DNA of 64,000 nucleotides from Paracoccaceae bacterium (GTDB taxonomy: Bacteria; Pseudomonadota; Alphaproteobacteria; Rhodobacterales; Rhodobacteraceae), in the NCBI GenBank assembly GCA_014654775.1, contig JACVZW010000007.1:1-64000 (forward strand), read 5' to 3'. Of this stretch, positions 40,820 through 49,692 are shown in pieces. Numbering within the stretch: the stretch's first letter is position 1; every line of letters starts with the position of its first letter. The translations under genes and the position numbers were made by a program. The notes beneath the pieces are model-generated. The model searched no databases, was not told the DNA's origin, and saw only the letters and a list, made by a program, of their open reading frames with translations.

Positions 40820-40946
40820 TCATCTTGGAAAACATACTCTCTGGGGGTGCGGGGGGCGAAGCGCCCCCGCCGCCGAGCCGGAGCGCGAAGCGCGCAGGCG
40901 AGACAAAAGGCTTGCGCCGCGCCCTTCGCGCGGCGCTCCGCTTGGC
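40820..40946 (+). repeat. Composite CATCTT/GAGCC dispersed repeat
   Basis: The head CATCTTGGAAAACATACTC (from 40820) is followed by a GGGGGTGCGGGGGGCG-AAG-CGCCCCCG stem-loop. The tail GAGCC...GCGCAGGCGAGACAAAAGG...CGCTCCGCTTGGC runs from 40874 to 40946 and contains its own hairpin. The tail matches 19670-19735. It follows the ThDP enzyme stop and may terminate that transcript. Confidence 0.7.
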
Positions 40947-40955
40947 ACCATTTGC

Positions 40956-40967
40956 ATTTGATCAAAT
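40956..40967. promoter_or_regulatory. Candidate operator ATTTGATCAAAT, site 2
   Basis: A perfect 12-base palindrome 43 bases upstream of the class III aminotransferase ATG. With its right flank it contains TGATCAAATTC (40959-40969), identical to 27508-27518. Position and symmetry suggest a repressor site over the promoter. Confidence 0.5.
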
Positions 40968-41010
40968 TCCGCGCCATAAGCGGAAACACATCCCATACGG
41001 ACCCGACCCC

Positions 41011-42384
41011 ATGACCGACATGATCGCCGGCATCCCCCGCCCCCGCCTTGAGTCCATCGCAAAACGCGAGGCGGACCGCTACGCCGCCTCCCGCCCCAAG
41101 GCGGCAGAGGCACTGAAAAAAGGCGCAGGCCATTGGCTGAACGGCGTGCCCATGCACTGGATGGCCGACTGGCCCATGCCCCACCTGCCGCTGGTGGCCA
41201 AGGCGCAAGGCGCGAAACTCACCGATATCGACGGCCACCGGATCGACGATTTCTGTCTGGGCGACACCGGCTCCATGTTCGGCCATTCCCCCGCCCCTGT
41301 GGCACAGGCGATCAAGGCGCAGGCCGCCCGCGGCCTGACCTATATGCTGCCGACCGAGGCCGCGATGGAGGCAGGCCGCCTCCTGACCGAACGCTTCGGC
41401 ACCTTCCGCTGGCAGATCGCCACCACCGCCACCGATGCCAACCGTTTCTCCCTCCGCGTCGCCCGCGCGGTGACCGGGCGGCCCAAGGTGCTGGTCTTCA
41501 ACGGCTGCTACCACGGCACGCTTGACGACACGATGGTCGAGCTTGCCAATGGCACCACCGTCAACCGCGCGGGCCTCGTCGGCCAAGTGCAGGATCTGAC
41601 CAAGGCCGCGACCGTCGTCGAATTCAACGACCTCGCCGCCGTCGAAACCGCGCTCAAGACAGGCGAGATCGCCGCCATCCTCACCGAACCTGTGATGACC
41701 AATTCCTGCATGGTCCTGCCCGAACCGGGCTTCCACGCGGGCCTGCGCAACCTCGCCACGCAATACGGCGCGCTCCTCATCATCGACGAGACGCATACCA
41801 TCTCCTCCGGCCTTGGCGGCTATACGGCTGCGCACGGCCTCGATCCTGACATGTTCGTCGTCGGCAAATGTGTGGCGGGCGGCCTGCCCACCGCCGTCTG
41901 GGGCATGCGGCCCGCCGTCGCCGACCGCTTCGCCGCCTACAACGCCACGCGCGAACCCGGCCATTCCGGCATGGGCACCACGCTATCGGCCAACCCGATG
42001 CAGTTTGCCTGCCTCACCGCCACCTTGGGCGGCGTGATGACCCCCGAAAACTACGCGCATATGGAGGCAGGCGCAGAACGCCTCGCCTCAGGCCTCGCCG
42101 AGGTGATCGCGCGGCACAAGGCCCCGTGGCATGTCGTCCGCGTCGGTGCGCGGGTGGAATTCATCTGCGCCCCCGGCCCTCTGAAGAACGGGTCCGAAGC
42201 GCATCACGCCCACCAGCCACAGGTCGAGGCCGCCGTTCACACCGCGCTCCTGAACCGCGGCTGCCTGATCGCGCCGTTCCACAACATGATGCTGGTCAGC
42301 CCCGCCACCGCCGACCGCCAGATCGACCGCCTGATCGCCGCCTTCGATGCGATCCTCACCGACCTCTTCGCCGAGACCGCATAA
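41011..42384 (+). CDS. Class III PLP aminotransferase, GSA-aminotransferase-like, atypical motif
   Basis: A 457-residue fold-type I enzyme. FNGCYHGTLDD (about 163-173), LLIIDETHTISSGLGG (255-270) and VVGKCVAGGLPTAVWG (PLP Lys286) resemble glutamate-1-semialdehyde aminomutase and omega-aminotransferases. The usual SGTEAN phosphate-binding stretch is replaced by TTATDANR (about 138-145), with Asp in place of Glu, so it belongs to a divergent subfamily. The start at 41011 has a weak Shine-Dalgarno. Its TAA directly abuts the ATG of the PuuA-like synthetase, so the two are coupled. The substrate is probably an amine or amino acid handled with that ligase (inference). Confidence 0.8.
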   Translation: MTDMIAGIPRPRLESIAKREADRYAASRPKAAEALKKGAGHWLNGVPMHWMADWPMPHLPLVAKAQGAKLTDIDGHRIDDFCLGDTGSMFGHSPAPVAQAIKAQAARGLTYMLPTEAAMEAGRLLTERFGTFRWQIATTATDANRFSLRVARAVTGRPKVLVFNGCYHGTLDDTMVELANGTTVNRAGLVGQVQDLTKAATVVEFNDLAAVETALKTGEIAAILTEPVMTNSCMVLPEPGFHAGLRNLATQYGALLIIDETHTISSGLGGYTAAHGLDPDMFVVGKCVAGGLPTAVWGMRPAVADRFAAYNATREPGHSGMGTTLSANPMQFACLTATLGGVMTPENYAHMEAGAERLASGLAEVIARHKAPWHVVRVGARVEFICAPGPLKNGSEAHHAHQPQVEAAVHTALLNRGCLIAPFHNMMLVSPATADRQIDRLIAAFDAILTDLFAETA

Positions 42385-43776
42385 ATGACCCATCACAGCC
42401 CCTCCGGCTCCACCCCGGCCGAGGCCGAAGCCTTCCTCGCCGCCCATCCCGACATCGAAGCCTTCGACATCGTCCTGCACGATTCGAACGGGATCGGGCG
42501 CGGCAAGATCATCCGGCGCCACGAACTTCTGTCGCTTTACAACAATGGCCGCCACCTCCCCATTTCCATCCTCGGCCTCGATATCTGCGGCGAGGATGTC
42601 CACGAAACCGGCCTGATCTGGGATCAGGGCGATGGCGACCTCCGCGCCTGGCCGATCCCCGGCAGTCTCATCCCCCTCCACGCCACCAAGCCCGCGCGGG
42701 GGGAACTGCTGCTGTCGATGTACGATCTCGATGGCAACCCTATGACCTCCGACCCCCGCCACGCGCTGCGCCGTCAGGTGGACGCGCTGGCGGCCGAAGG
42801 CCTGCACCCAGCAGGGGCTTTCGAGCTTGAATTCTTCCTCCTCTCCAATGACCGCGGCCCCGACGGCAAGGTTCAGCCCGCCCGCGACGTGCTCGACGGC
42901 CGCGGCTCCCACAAGACCGAGGTCTACTCCGTCGATCACCTGCACGGCATGCTGCCCCTGTTCAGCGACATCTACGCCGCCGCCAAAAAGGCCGGGATCA
43001 AGGCCGAGACGATGATCTCGGAATACGCCCCCGGCCAGTACGAACTGACGCTGCATTACCGCACCGACGTGATGCAGGCCGCCGATGATCTGATGCGCCT
43101 AAAGCGCATCGTCCGCCTGCAGGCCCGCCAGCACGGCGTCACCGCCTGTTTCATGGCGAAGCCCGTCGAAAACTACGCAGGCTCCGGCATGCATTTCCAC
43201 GTCTCGCTGATGGACGGCGCGGGCAAAAACGTCTTTGTCGAGGAAACGGAAGGACAGTGGAACCCCACCCTCCTCCACGCCTTGGGCGGCCTGCGCGCGA
43301 CGATGGGCGAATCGATGCTGGTCTTCGCCCCCCATGCCAATTCTTGGCGGCGCTTCGCGGCGCAAAGCTATGCCCCCGTCAGCCCGACATGGGGGGTGAA
43401 CAACCGCTCCGTCGCCTTGCGCATCCCGGCGGGCGACATCAAGGCACGCCGCATCGAACATCGCCCCGCAGGCGTGGATGCGAACCCTTATCTCGTGGCC
43501 ACCACCGTGCTGGCGGGCATCCGCCACGGGCTGAAACACCGCATCGACCCGGGTCCCGAAACCACCGGAAACGGCTATGAAGGCGGGCAGGATGCCCCGC
43601 CGATCCCCGTCGACTGGCGCTCAGCCATCGCGGCGGCACAAGGCTCCGCCTTCTTGCAAGAGGCCCTTGGCGAGGACATGCACCGCACCTTCACCGCCAT
43701 CAAGGCCGCCGAATATGCCCGCGTCGCCCGCACGGTGAACGAAGTGGATTACGACCTCTACCTGCACACCGTCTAG
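42385..43776 (+). CDS. PuuA-like glutamine-synthetase-family ligase
   Basis: A 463-residue GS-family protein. FDIVLHDSNGIGRGKIIRRHEL is the N-terminal beta-grasp part. FELEFFLLSN and SEYAPGQYELTLHYRTDVMQAADDLMRLKRIVRLQARQHG hold the metal-binding Glu residues, GSGMHFHVSLMD the His of the ATP site, and WGVNNRSVALRIPAGDIKARRIEHRPAGVDANPYLV the Arg residues for glutamate. This is the pattern of gamma-glutamylputrescine/polyamine synthetases, not of nitrogen-assimilating GlnA, and no adenylylation loop is seen. It is the second such ligase in 15 kb and is coupled to the preceding aminotransferase (TAA-ATG abutment). Confidence 0.88.
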   Translation: MTHHSPSGSTPAEAEAFLAAHPDIEAFDIVLHDSNGIGRGKIIRRHELLSLYNNGRHLPISILGLDICGEDVHETGLIWDQGDGDLRAWPIPGSLIPLHATKPARGELLLSMYDLDGNPMTSDPRHALRRQVDALAAEGLHPAGAFELEFFLLSNDRGPDGKVQPARDVLDGRGSHKTEVYSVDHLHGMLPLFSDIYAAAKKAGIKAETMISEYAPGQYELTLHYRTDVMQAADDLMRLKRIVRLQARQHGVTACFMAKPVENYAGSGMHFHVSLMDGAGKNVFVEETEGQWNPTLLHALGGLRATMGESMLVFAPHANSWRRFAAQSYAPVSPTWGVNNRSVALRIPAGDIKARRIEHRPAGVDANPYLVATTVLAGIRHGLKHRIDPGPETTGNGYEGGQDAPPIPVDWRSAIAAAQGSAFLQEALGEDMHRTFTAIKAAEYARVARTVNEVDYDLYLHTV

Positions 43777-43835
43777 GCGGAGTGTGGCGCAAACTCAGCG
43801 CCGGAATTCGCGTCAGATTCCGCCCCCGACCGCCG

Positions 43836-44444
43836 TCAGCTCAGCCCCGCATCCCGCGCGATCATCGCCGCATGGGTGCGGTTTTTCGCCCCCAGCTTCC
43901 GGCTCAGCGTCTTGACATGCAGCTTCACCGTGACCTCTTGCAGGTCCAGATCGCGCGCGATCTCCTTGTTCGCCTTGCCTGCGCAGATGCCCTTCAGCAC
44001 GTCCATCTCGCGCCGGGTCAATGACGCCAACGCCTCCGCGATTTCAGGCTGCTGCATCAAAAGCGAGATCGGCGCAAAGACATCCCCCGCCGCCATGAGA
44101 TGGACCGCCGCCACCATCGCGCGCGAGGCGAGCGTCTTGGGGATGAACCCCGCCGCGCCCGCTTGCAAGGCAGCCTCCGCCAGATCGCGCTGCGTCGTCC
44201 CCGAGATGATCGCCACCGGCACACCCGGGGCGGCTGCCCGTGCCTGTGCCAGCCCTTCCAGACCGTTCATCCCGGGCATGTTGTAATCCAAGAGGATCAG
44301 GTCGAACCCAGACCCGGCTGCCAGCGCCTCCAGCGCGGCAGGCAGCGTGGCCACCGTCCGCACTTCGGTGAAGCCTTCCGCCACCAGATAGGCGGCCAGC
44401 GTCTCGCGCACGAGGTCATGGTCATCGGCAAGCAAAAGCCGCAT
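43836..44444 (-). CDS. NarL/LuxR-type response regulator
   Basis: A 202-residue regulator. The receiver domain (1 to about 118) has Asp7/Asp8 (LADDHD), phosphoacceptor Asp53 (LLDYNMPGMNG) and Lys103 (FIPKTL), all intact. The output is a LuxR-type HTH (about 138-200): LTRREMDVLKGICAGKANKEIARDLDLQEVTVKLHVKTLSRKLGAKNRTHAAM. The start at 44444 is chosen because the receiver begins there; longer in-frame extensions are not domain-like. It is divergent from the hybrid histidine kinase (168-base gap) and is its obvious candidate partner. Target genes are unknown. Confidence 0.92.
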   Translation of the reverse strand: MRLLLADDHDLVRETLAAYLVAEGFTEVRTVATLPAALEALAAGSGFDLILLDYNMPGMNGLEGLAQARAAAPGVPVAIISGTTQRDLAEAALQAGAAGFIPKTLASRAMVAAVHLMAAGDVFAPISLLMQQPEIAEALASLTRREMDVLKGICAGKANKEIARDLDLQEVTVKLHVKTLSRKLGAKNRTHAAMIARDAGLS

Positions 44445-44612
44445 CCGCCGTCCTTCCTTATTCGCCCAAAGGCTGCACGATCTCTCGTAAACAATCCTTT
44501 TCGACGCATACAGTGCAACTATCATTCCGCTCAGAAGGGCATGGAACGCAAGGCCCTTCTGCCCTAGCGTTAACAAGTCGGAACAACGAAACGACAGGGA
44601 AAGCCGCGCCGC

Positions 44613-47177
44613 ATGCTGCGACTTTGGACAAGACGGATCAGGATCGGCCTGCTCATCACCCTCGCCGCGCTGTTCATCGGCACGATCCCCGTGCTTGTGC
44701 AGGACGTCCACACGCGGCTTCAGGCGCTGGAACGCGCCAATTCCGACAATGGCCTCTGGGCCATGATGCAAACCGAGGTAGAGGTGCTGCGCCTGAAGGC
44801 CGCCTTCCTTGCCGCCCGCGAGAATCCCGGCGTGGCAGAACTCGATGAAGTACGCCGCTGGTTCAACGTCCTCTACAGCCGCGCCTCCGTGCTCGAGGAA
44901 AGCGGCATCTACGCCCCGCTCCTAGCCGCGCCGGAAAACGCCGCCGACCACCGCGCCCTGCGCGATTATCTAGCCAATACCGTCACCCTCATCGACTCCT
45001 CGGACCAGATCCTCTTGGCCGGGCTCGATCAGGTCGGCGCCCCGCTCGATGACCTGCGCGCTGCCGTCCGCCGCATGACGCTGAACGCCTTGTCGGATTT
45101 CGCCGAACGCTCCGACCTCAACCGCACCTCTATCGCCGACACGCTGATCCGCCTTGCGGCGGTGACCGGCGCCTTCATGGCGCTGCTCGCAGCGGCGGCG
45201 ATCATCCTCGGCCGCCAGTTCCGCCGCGCCGAGGCGCAGGGCGAAGCACTGCGTCAGACCGGCGACCGCCTTTCGACGATCTTCGCCACCTCTGCCGATG
45301 CCATCATCGTGACCGATGACACAGGTCACATCCGTGATTTCAACCCCGCCGCCGAGGCGATCTTCGCTCTGCCTGCCGCGCAGGCGATCGGGCAGAGCGC
45401 GCTTGAACGCCTCTTCGTGAACCGCCCCGCTTGCCCGCAAGGGCAGGCCCTCGCGGCGGCGCTCGGCAATCCGGCCACCCGCGTGGCACCCCTCCGGATC
45501 GAGATCGATGCCCTGCGCGCCGATGGCCATGTCTTTCCCGCCGAAGTCACCCTTGCCCGCGCGGGCATGGAAAGCGGCGGACTGATCGTCGCCTTCGTGC
45601 GCGACATCTCCGAACGCCGCCGCGCCGAGGCCGATCTCCTTCAGGCCCGCGACCGGGCGCTGGCAGGCGAAAAGGCCAAGGCCGATTTCCTCGCCGTGAT
45701 GAGCCACGAGATGCGCACGCCCCTCAACGGCCTGATCGGCTCGATGGATCTGATGCGCCAAACGGGCCTCAGCCCCGCGCAAGTCGAACTCATGACCGTG
45801 ATGCAAAGCTCTGGCGACATCCTCCTTGGTCACGTGAACTCGGTCCTCGACGTCTCGCGCGCCGAGGCCGAGCCCCCGCCCTCGCCCCCCGTCGCCACGC
45901 CCTTCGACCTCGAGGCGCTGATCGAGGAATGCCTCGCCAATCAGGCCGGCCTCGCCGCCAGTGCGGGCAATGATCTGGCCGCCCAGCAACCCGCAGGACC
46001 GGTTGGCCCGGTCAGCGGCGATCCCGGTCGGTTGCGGCAGATCCTTCTCAACCTCATCGGCAATGCGGTGAAGTTCACCCGCAACGGCACAGTCACGGTC
46101 GAGGCCGAACGTCTCCCCGGCCCCGGCGATCAGGTCGAGATCCGTGTGATCGACACCGGCATCGGGATCAACGAAGAGGATCTTGCGCGCATCTTCGACC
46201 CCTTCGTCACACTCGACGCAAGTTATCGCCGCGAAACCGGCGGCACCGGGCTGGGCCTTGCCATCGCCCGCCGTCTCGCCCGGGCGATGGGCGGCGATCT
46301 TGGCGCGGAAAGCGAACCGGGCGAAGGCAGCCTCTTCTGGCTGCGCCTGCCGTTGCCGCCCGCCCCCGGCACTTCGGCCCTTGCGGCGCCCGCCCTGCCC
46401 GCGCCCGCCGCAACGGCACCGGACGTGCCCCCGCAATCCATCCTCCTCGTCGAGGACAACGCCATCAACCGCCTCCTCCTGCGCCGCTTCCTAGAGGCCG
46501 GCGGTCACCACGTCACCGAGGCCGCCGATGGCATCGAAGGCGTCGCACGCGCGGGCGAAACCGCCTTCGACCTGATCCTGATGGATATCTCCATGCCCCG
46601 CATGGACGGCATCAGTGCCACCCGCGCGATCCGCGACGGCGGCGGCCCCTCTGCACGGACTCGCATCTACGCCCTCACGGCCCATGCGCTGCCCGCCGAA
46701 CGTGCCCGCTTCCTCGAGGCGGGGATGGAGGCGACGCTGGCCAAACCCATCGGGCAGGATGCGCTCCTGCGCGCCGTGGCAGGCCATTTGCCCGACGCGC
46801 CCCCGTCCGCCCCCGCGCCTGAAACCGCCGCCCTGCTCGATCATGCCACGCTGGCCGACCTCATCCGCCATATCGGCCAGCCCACGGCCCAGAACCTGCT
46901 CCAGCGGCTGATCGAGGATGGCGACCGCGCTATGGAGCGTCTTGGGGCCGGGGATGCCGAAGAGGACGCCCCGCTCCTCGCCCAGACCTGCCATCAACTG
47001 GCCGGAACCTCAGGCACGTTCGGAACCGTCCACCTCCGCGCCGCCCTCATCCGCACCGAGGCTGCGCTGCAGGCCGGGGATGCCGAAACTGCCCGCCACT
47101 GCATCGCGGGCCTTCCCGCCGTCTGGCAGGCCACCCGCACTGCCCTGCAGGCCGAACGCGATCGCCTCGCCGCCTGA
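44613..47177 (+). CDS. Tripartite hybrid histidine kinase
   Basis: An 854-residue membrane sensor. Two transmembrane helices (about 10-30 and 180-202) flank a periplasmic helical sensor region of about 150 residues. A HAMP-less linker leads to a PAS domain (about 215-335), then HisKA with His365 (MSHEMRTPLN), HATPase_c with N-box Asn480/Asn484, DTGIG (514-518) and GTGLGLAI, a receiver with Asp658 (LMDISMPRMDG) and a C-terminal HPt with His794 (CHQLAGTSGTFG). All phosphorelay residues are present, so phosphate can flow His-Asp-His-Asp to the divergent response regulator. It is of the ArcB/BarA/TorS type in layout. The signal is unknown. Confidence 0.93.
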   Translation: MLRLWTRRIRIGLLITLAALFIGTIPVLVQDVHTRLQALERANSDNGLWAMMQTEVEVLRLKAAFLAARENPGVAELDEVRRWFNVLYSRASVLEESGIYAPLLAAPENAADHRALRDYLANTVTLIDSSDQILLAGLDQVGAPLDDLRAAVRRMTLNALSDFAERSDLNRTSIADTLIRLAAVTGAFMALLAAAAIILGRQFRRAEAQGEALRQTGDRLSTIFATSADAIIVTDDTGHIRDFNPAAEAIFALPAAQAIGQSALERLFVNRPACPQGQALAAALGNPATRVAPLRIEIDALRADGHVFPAEVTLARAGMESGGLIVAFVRDISERRRAEADLLQARDRALAGEKAKADFLAVMSHEMRTPLNGLIGSMDLMRQTGLSPAQVELMTVMQSSGDILLGHVNSVLDVSRAEAEPPPSPPVATPFDLEALIEECLANQAGLAASAGNDLAAQQPAGPVGPVSGDPGRLRQILLNLIGNAVKFTRNGTVTVEAERLPGPGDQVEIRVIDTGIGINEEDLARIFDPFVTLDASYRRETGGTGLGLAIARRLARAMGGDLGAESEPGEGSLFWLRLPLPPAPGTSALAAPALPAPAATAPDVPPQSILLVEDNAINRLLLRRFLEAGGHHVTEAADGIEGVARAGETAFDLILMDISMPRMDGISATRAIRDGGGPSARTRIYALTAHALPAERARFLEAGMEATLAKPIGQDALLRAVAGHLPDAPPSAPAPETAALLDHATLADLIRHIGQPTAQNLLQRLIEDGDRAMERLGAGDAEEDAPLLAQTCHQLAGTSGTFGTVHLRAALIRTEAALQAGDAETARHCIAGLPAVWQATRTALQAERDRLAA

Positions 47178-47185
47178 AAGCCAGA

Positions 47186-47908
47186 TCAGACAGCCGCGCG
47201 CAACGCCCGCCGGATCAGCCCCGGTACGCGCGGGTCCAGCCCCAGCGGCGGCAGCACCGTCCCCCGGAACCCCGCATCGTTCAGCGCCTGCGGCAGGTCA
47301 TCCACCACATGCCCCCCGCGCGCCGCGAAGAACGGCAGCACCAGCGCGCCGTCGGGGTACCCCGCCGCCGCCTCCACGATCCGGGGTGACTGGTCGATGA
47401 AGGCCGCCTCCACCCGTGTGAACCCGCCCTCCATCCGCAGCTTCGCGGCCACCGCCTCGGCCACCTCGGCCGGGGCTGGGCTGCGGAAACTGCCATGCGC
47501 CGCCAGCAACACGGGCAGATCGGCAGGCGCACAGCCAAGCCGCGCCGCCGCCTCCCGCGCCACCGTCACGGCCAGCGCCTGCACCGCCCCGTCCAACCCA
47601 AAAGGCGCCAGCACCCGCGCCCCCGGTGCACCCGCTTCGGCCAGACGCTCCGGCAGATGGGTCCGGGTGAACCACCCTCCCGCCATGAACATGGGATAAA
47701 CGCGCAGATCCGGCCCCAGCAGCGCCACCGCCCGCGCCATGGCACCGTCCTCGGCCAGCGTCGCCGCCACCACCCGCGCCTCCGGCATCAGCGACTGCAC
47801 CTTGGCGGCCAGAAAGGCCATCTCCGCCGCTGCCGGACCGGGGTCCGACGGCTGGCCATGCGACACGATCAGGGCGGCAAGGGGGTTCTGCGGGGTCATG
47901 CGCGCCAT
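47186..47908 (-). CDS. CbiX/SirB-type chelatase-family protein
   Basis: A 240-residue protein with two chelatase-like halves. ALIVSHGQPSDPGPAAAEM (about 12-30) carries the His of the N-terminal active site; VLLAAHGSFRSPAPAEVAEAVA (about 133-154) is the second-half equivalent, also with His. RVYPMFMAGGWFTRTHLPERL is typical of the CbiX/SirB group. Members insert Co2+, Ni2+ or Fe2+ into sirohydrochlorin for cobalamin or siroheme. Cobalamin genes elsewhere in the window make that setting plausible. Two ATGs, at 47908 and 47899 (MTPQNPLAAL), are possible. It follows the LysR gene by 14 bases on the same strand. Confidence 0.8.
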   Translation of the reverse strand: MARMTPQNPLAALIVSHGQPSDPGPAAAEMAFLAAKVQSLMPEARVVAATLAEDGAMARAVALLGPDLRVYPMFMAGGWFTRTHLPERLAEAGAPGARVLAPFGLDGAVQALAVTVAREAAARLGCAPADLPVLLAAHGSFRSPAPAEVAEAVAAKLRMEGGFTRVEAAFIDQSPRIVEAAAGYPDGALVLPFFAARGGHVVDDLPQALNDAGFRGTVLPPLGLDPRVPGLIRRALRAAV

Positions 47909-47922
47909 CTAGCCACGCCCCG

Positions 47923-48873
47923 TCACGGGTCAAGCCCCTCGGGCCACGGCCCCGCCATCCCCGGCAGCATCGCCTCGGTCACCGTGGCGCGGCAATGATC
48001 CGCGAAAGCCGCCACCGCCCGCCGCAAGGGTGCGCCCTTGGGCAGGATCAATCCCATCCGCATCGGCGCCCGGGCCGTCTTCAGCGGAACAAAGACCACC
48101 CGCCGCCCATCCGGCGCCCGGTCGGACCCCAGCCGGATATTGGCGATCGAATAGCCGAAACCATTTGCCACCATCGCCCGCATCACCCCCATGTCCCGCG
48201 TCCGCTCGGCAATCTGCGGCCGCAGCCCGGATTCGGCGAAGAAGGACAGGAAGTACTCCGCGCTGTAGGGCAGATCGAGCAGCACCATCGGCAACCCCGC
48301 CAGATCGCCCGCCGTCACCGCCTCCCGCGCGGCCAGCGCATGCCCCTCAGGCAGCAGGGCATAGGGCGGCAGCGACAGCAGCGGCAGGAAGTCCAGATCG
48401 CCGGGAACCTCCAGATCATAGCTCAGCGCCGCATCCAGCGTGGCCCGCCGCAGCGCCTCGATCAGCCCGGCATGGTCATGTTCCGACTGGCGGAACTCCA
48501 CCTCCGGATGCGCTTCCGCAAAACTGCGCCGCAGACGCGGCAGCACCACCTGCGCGAAGGTCAGCAGGCAGCCCACCGCCAGCGGCCCGCGCACCTGCCC
48601 GGTCAATTCCGCCGCCCGGTCGCCCAGCGCCGCCCCCGCTGCCAGCACCGCCCGCGCCGCCTCGGTGAATTGCCGCCCCCCTTCGGTCAGCGACAGGCCC
48701 TGCGCATGGCGACGGACGAACAATTGCAGACCGAATTCCTGCTCCAACTGCGCGATCGCCGCCGAGATCGAGGGGGATGACACATGGCACCGCTCCGCCG
48801 CCAAAGCGACCGACCCGCATTCCGCGACGGCGACATGATATTCCAACTGACGAAGGGTAAAGCGAAGCGGCAT
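47923..48873 (-). CDS. LysR-family transcriptional regulator
   Basis: A 316-residue LysR protein. The HTH is at about 4-62 (FTLRQLEYHVAVAECGSVALAAERCHVSSPSISAAIAQLEQEFGLQLFVRR), a CynR/GcvA-like start, followed by a full effector domain (about 90-295). It lies between the DUF1028 gene (121 bases upstream) and the CbiX-like gene (14 bases downstream), all on the minus strand. It may control the Rieske-RidA-DUF1028 genes, but LysR regulators usually sit divergent from their targets and here there is no divergent gene. The ligand is unknown. Confidence 0.88.
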   Translation of the reverse strand: MPLRFTLRQLEYHVAVAECGSVALAAERCHVSSPSISAAIAQLEQEFGLQLFVRRHAQGLSLTEGGRQFTEAARAVLAAGAALGDRAAELTGQVRGPLAVGCLLTFAQVVLPRLRRSFAEAHPEVEFRQSEHDHAGLIEALRRATLDAALSYDLEVPGDLDFLPLLSLPPYALLPEGHALAAREAVTAGDLAGLPMVLLDLPYSAEYFLSFFAESGLRPQIAERTRDMGVMRAMVANGFGYSIANIRLGSDRAPDGRRVVFVPLKTARAPMRMGLILPKGAPLRRAVAAFADHCRATVTEAMLPGMAGPWPEGLDP

Positions 48874-48962
48874 GCGCCAAGGCTAGACGCCGCACGCCGA
48901 TTGCGAAAGCCCCCAGAGCAGCCCAGCGCCGTCATGACAGCGCCCAAGCACCCCTCCCCCGA

Positions 48963-48986
48963 CCCCTCCCCGCCCGCGGGGAGGGG
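48963..48986. terminator. Hairpin between DUF1028 and LysR genes
   Basis: CCCCTCCCCG (48963-48972), loop CCCG, CGGGGAGGGG (48977-48986) is a 10-bp perfect stem. It is of the same pyrimidine/purine type as 11523-11551 and probably separates the DUF1028 transcript from lysR. Confidence 0.6.
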
Positions 48987-48994
48987 AGATGGCC

Positions 48995-49672
48995 CTATTC
49001 TTCCCCCGGCACGCCATAGGACGGTGCCTCGCGCGGATCGCGCGCCCGCTGCACATAGGCGGCCATCTGCGGCGCATAGACGGCCCATGCCCGTGCCACC
49101 GCCTCGATGGGCCGCGCCTCCTCGGCCCAGTCGCAGCGCAGTTCCGCCACAGGCCAGCTTTCCCGGTCCACCATCAAAAGCCCCGCCGAATGCACCGGCC
49201 CCGCCTCACCCCCCGCATCGCGCCCCGCGAGCAGCGCGGCGATCAGCCGGTCCCCCAAGGCGCCCGGCGCCGCCTGAAACCCCGCCACCATCGCCGCAGG
49301 CACCCCCTCATGGGCCAGCAGATTGCCTCCGGCGATCACGCCATCCCCTTCCGCAATACCCCAACGGCCCAAGACGCGCGAACCGCAATGGCTCGCCACA
49401 CGGCCCTGCCCGTCAACCACCATCAGCTGCCGGTACGCGATATGCGCCGCCCCGGTCACAACCGCCGCCATAGCCTCCCCCGCCCCATCCCCGGCCGCCA
49501 GCCGGTCCAGAAGCCGCGGCCCAAGCGCCGGATCGGTGATGTTCTGCGTCGCCGCCACCCCCACCCCGGCTCGCGCATGGGCGCAGCGCGCCGCCACGGC
49601 AGGGGAAGAGGAAGAGATCACCATCCCGAAGGCCCCGGTCTCGGGGCAGCGGGCAAGAAGCGAGAAGGTCAT
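48995..49672 (-). CDS. DUF1028-family protein
   Basis: A 225-residue protein of the DUF1028 family, predicted to have an Ntn-hydrolase-like fold. Signatures: TFSLLARCPETGAFGMVISSSSPAVAARCAHARAGVGVAATQNITDP (2-48) with the GVAATQ motif, RQLMVVDGQGRVASHCGSR, and GDGVIAGGNLLAHEGVPAAM. The family often accompanies amidohydrolases, RidA proteins or amino-acid catabolic genes, and its reaction is unproven. It is downstream of RidA and the Rieske oxygenase on the same strand, with a 156-base repeat-containing gap before it. Confidence 0.88.
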   Translation of the reverse strand: MTFSLLARCPETGAFGMVISSSSPAVAARCAHARAGVGVAATQNITDPALGPRLLDRLAAGDGAGEAMAAVVTGAAHIAYRQLMVVDGQGRVASHCGSRVLGRWGIAEGDGVIAGGNLLAHEGVPAAMVAGFQAAPGALGDRLIAALLAGRDAGGEAGPVHSAGLLMVDRESWPVAELRCDWAEEARPIEAVARAWAVYAPQMAAYVQRARDPREAPSYGVPGEE

Positions 49673-49692
49673 GCGTCACCTCGGATTGGATA

